From Phycisphaerae bacterium (lineage in GTDB: Bacteria; Planctomycetota; Phycisphaerae; UBA1845), in contig JAJVHU010000040.1 of the NCBI GenBank assembly GCA_022072505.1, positions 1 to 34,198 of the forward strand: a stretch of 34,198 nt of DNA. Reading direction: 5' to 3'. The translations under genes and the position numbers were made by a program. Shown here in pieces: positions 32,849 to 34,198 of this stretch (its first letter is position 1; the number at the start of each line of letters is the position of its first letter). The notes below the pieces were generated by a model. The model was given only the letters and a program-made list of their open reading frames with translations, had not been told where the DNA came from and did not search any database.

Positions 32849-33610
32849 CTAGCTTTCATCGTAGCTGTAACCGCCGTAGAGCACGGTGACGCCGCGACTC
32901 ACGTCGTACGCCATCGCGGCGTCTGTCCGCGACGACGGGCCGGTTACGGAAACACGCCTCCACGACGCGCCGTCCCACGCCCAGGTGTCGCCCTTGTAAT
33001 CAGGGTAGTATCCGCCGCCAAAAAGCACCGTCACGCCGCGCCGTGCGTCATACGCCATGGCATGGTTGGAACGGGGAGAGGGACCGGTCGCCGCCACAAG
33101 CTTCCATGCATGACCATCCCACTCCCACGTTTCGCCGCTGTCGGCGCTGTCGTGCCCGCCAAAGAGCACGGTAACGCCGCGAACCGCGTCATAGGCCATC
33201 GCGTGCTCGCGACGCGGCGAGGGGCCGGTCGTAGCCACGAGCTTCCATGCAAAGCCATTCCATTCCCATGTTTCCCCGTTTGTCGATCCATCCCATCCGC
33301 CGAAAAGCACGGCGACGCCGCGCCTCGCGTCGTAGGCCATCGCATGTTCGATCCGCGGCGTGGGTCCGGTGGTTGAGACCAGATTCCATGCCGCGCCATC
33401 CCACTCCCAGGTCCAACCGCCCAGAGCATCGCCCGAACCGCCAAAGAGCACCGCGGCGCCTCGCATCGAGTCATAGACCATCGCATGGCTACCGCGATTC
33501 TCCGGCATGGGAGATGTCCACACGCGGCAGTCCTGAGCCTGAACTGCCGGTACCGCTGTCATGACCTGAAACACGAAAACCGCGAGCTTCCTTCTCGACC
33601 TCAGCGCCAT
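32849..33610 (-). CDS. 5' part of interrupted kelch-like protein 2
   Basis: A 253-residue open frame with a genuine start: GAGGAGGATTACG before the ATG at 33610 and a signal peptide (RKLAVFVFQVMTAVPAVQA, then QDCRVW). It contains kelch-like repeats 1-4 and the first half of repeat 5, ending LYGGYSYDES-TAG. The next codons (VRDTWEWDGRAWMRRAK) are the second half of repeat 5, so the stop interrupts a single blade. Counting through the stop, the gene has 12 repeats, the same number as its paralogue at 24204-26234, which argues that the ancestral gene was intact. A longer frame upstream (to 33748) lacks a ribosome site. Confidence 0.85.
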   Translation of the reverse strand: MALRSRRKLAVFVFQVMTAVPAVQAQDCRVWTSPMPENRGSHAMVYDSMRGAAVLFGGSGDALGGWTWEWDGAAWNLVSTTGPTPRIEHAMAYDARRGVAVLFGGWDGSTNGETWEWNGFAWKLVATTGPSPRREHAMAYDAVRGVTVLFGGHDSADSGETWEWDGHAWKLVAATGPSPRSNHAMAYDARRGVTVLFGGGYYPDYKGDTWAWDGASWRRVSVTGPSSRTDAAMAYDVSRGVTVLYGGYSYDES

Positions 33611-34198
33611 CGTAATCCTCCTCGATTGATTGCGGGCGTGCTCCTGCGGAAAGCATTCTTCCCGTCCAGCGATCGAACGTTGGAGGCAGCCCAAGCCGGG
33701 GTGCCGTTGTCGCGGGTCGGATACGGCGCACAAGACGGCGCAGCCCACATCCGTGCGCCAAGTGCGTGACGCGACTCCGAATCAGAGGCCTGCAGTATCT
33801 TTCTTACGTCCCGCGTGCGCGTCTCAACAAGCGCGCCAGGACTTGATCATACACCTCGATCGGGCGCCCCAAGCGATCCGATGGGACGTCGGCCGCTCCT
33901 GACGACCGGCGCTATTCTGCTCGCGGACCAAGTGTCCCATTCCGACGGTAGGGAACCTCGTGCCTTTCTGGAGTGGTTGGAGTGAAGGCCAAGGACATCG
34001 AAGCAGGGTGCGATCGTGGCTTGCACCGACGCATCTAGCCCCAAATCAAGCGTAAACAGAAGCCCGCTTTCCAGCGAACGGCGGCCGCGGCGGCGGCGCG
34101 CGGCGTGATCGCTGCGATCTCGCGGGGTCGTTTGATGGTCGGTCAGTTGTGGTTTGCGGCATTCACACCTCGACCGCGTTCTCACAAAGGCCCCTGCC
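33611..34198. other. Terminal region without recognisable gene
   Basis: About 590 bases upstream of the kelch 2 start. Open frames exist on both strands, but none has a ribosome site plus recognisable protein character. I see no repeat or RNA gene. Confidence 0.35.

Noticed and set aside
29894..32851. Genome-wide TAG recoding
   Set aside because: TAG is the normal stop of intact genes here (16798, 26465, vsr), so a general reassignment does not fit.
32012..33376. 454-codon plus-strand open frame
   Set aside because: It mirrors the kelch repeats on the other strand; its repetitive HRGxxPxxxxPLPG pattern is the antisense of the blades.
33847..34185. 112-codon minus-strand open frame at the right edge
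   Set aside because: It is arginine-rich, without a ribosome site or recognisable motif, and typical of a random high-GC frame.

Overview
The window looks like part of a Planctomycetota chromosome (Phycisphaerae-like). The evidence is high GC, a serine/threonine kinase fused to a formylglycine-generating-enzyme-like domain behind an ECF sigma factor gene, many secreted repeat-rich proteins, a calcium-binding type-3-like repeat (DCNxNGxPD), and a REP-associated transposase with its palindromes. No tRNA, rRNA, CRISPR array or phage structural module was recognised. The phylum call is an inference from gene content.

Region 1 (1-5.8 kb, plus strand) is a DNA-processing/defence segment. It holds the end of an unknown gene, a PD-(D/E)XK nuclease-like gene overlapping a zinc-ribbon amino-methyltransferase gene (a probable restriction-modification pair), a REP-associated tyrosine transposase between inverted REP palindromes, a broken HNH nuclease, a Vsr-type mismatch nuclease, and a small ParE/RelE-like protein. 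Two near-identical gene-end fragments lie about 1.8 kb apart and bracket the transposase-HNH-Vsr block.

Region 2 (6.1-33.6 kb) is entirely on the minus strand and encodes mostly exported proteins. These are a subtilisin-like protease, three paralogous trimeric-fibre-like proteins with different C-terminal modules (one an S74 intramolecular chaperone), two small secreted proteins, a beta-propeller-like protein, a WD40 protein, two 12-repeat kelch-like proteins and a long beta-helical autotransporter-passenger-like protein without a barrel. An ECF sigma factor and kinase pair sits in the middle.

The main discovery candidate is a shared C-terminal domain of about 87 residues (called CTD here). 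It has two cysteine pairs and the core GTINSRGKGKAKFNN, and ends EKEYxCP-stop. It ends four intact but otherwise unrelated proteins: two small secreted proteins, one kelch protein and the passenger-like protein. It is also present as one frameshifted copy, one divergent copy (WD40 protein), one degenerate copy on an RCC1-like pseudogene, and four ghost half-copies that keep only the last ~90-150 bp. The ghosts lie just downstream of other genes, twice in frame directly after the stop codon. This pattern suggests that the 3' end of these genes behaves as a recombining cassette that tags different exported proteins. Function (sorting, anchoring, crosslinking or an Ig-like spacer) is unknown.

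The region also shows active decay and repeat activity. Three CTD-family genes carry in-frame TAG codons inside repeat domains. There is a 28-bp x 11 palindromic tandem array, large REP-like palindromes, a small inverted-repeat element with an 8-bp target duplication, and duplicated terminator/spacer segments.
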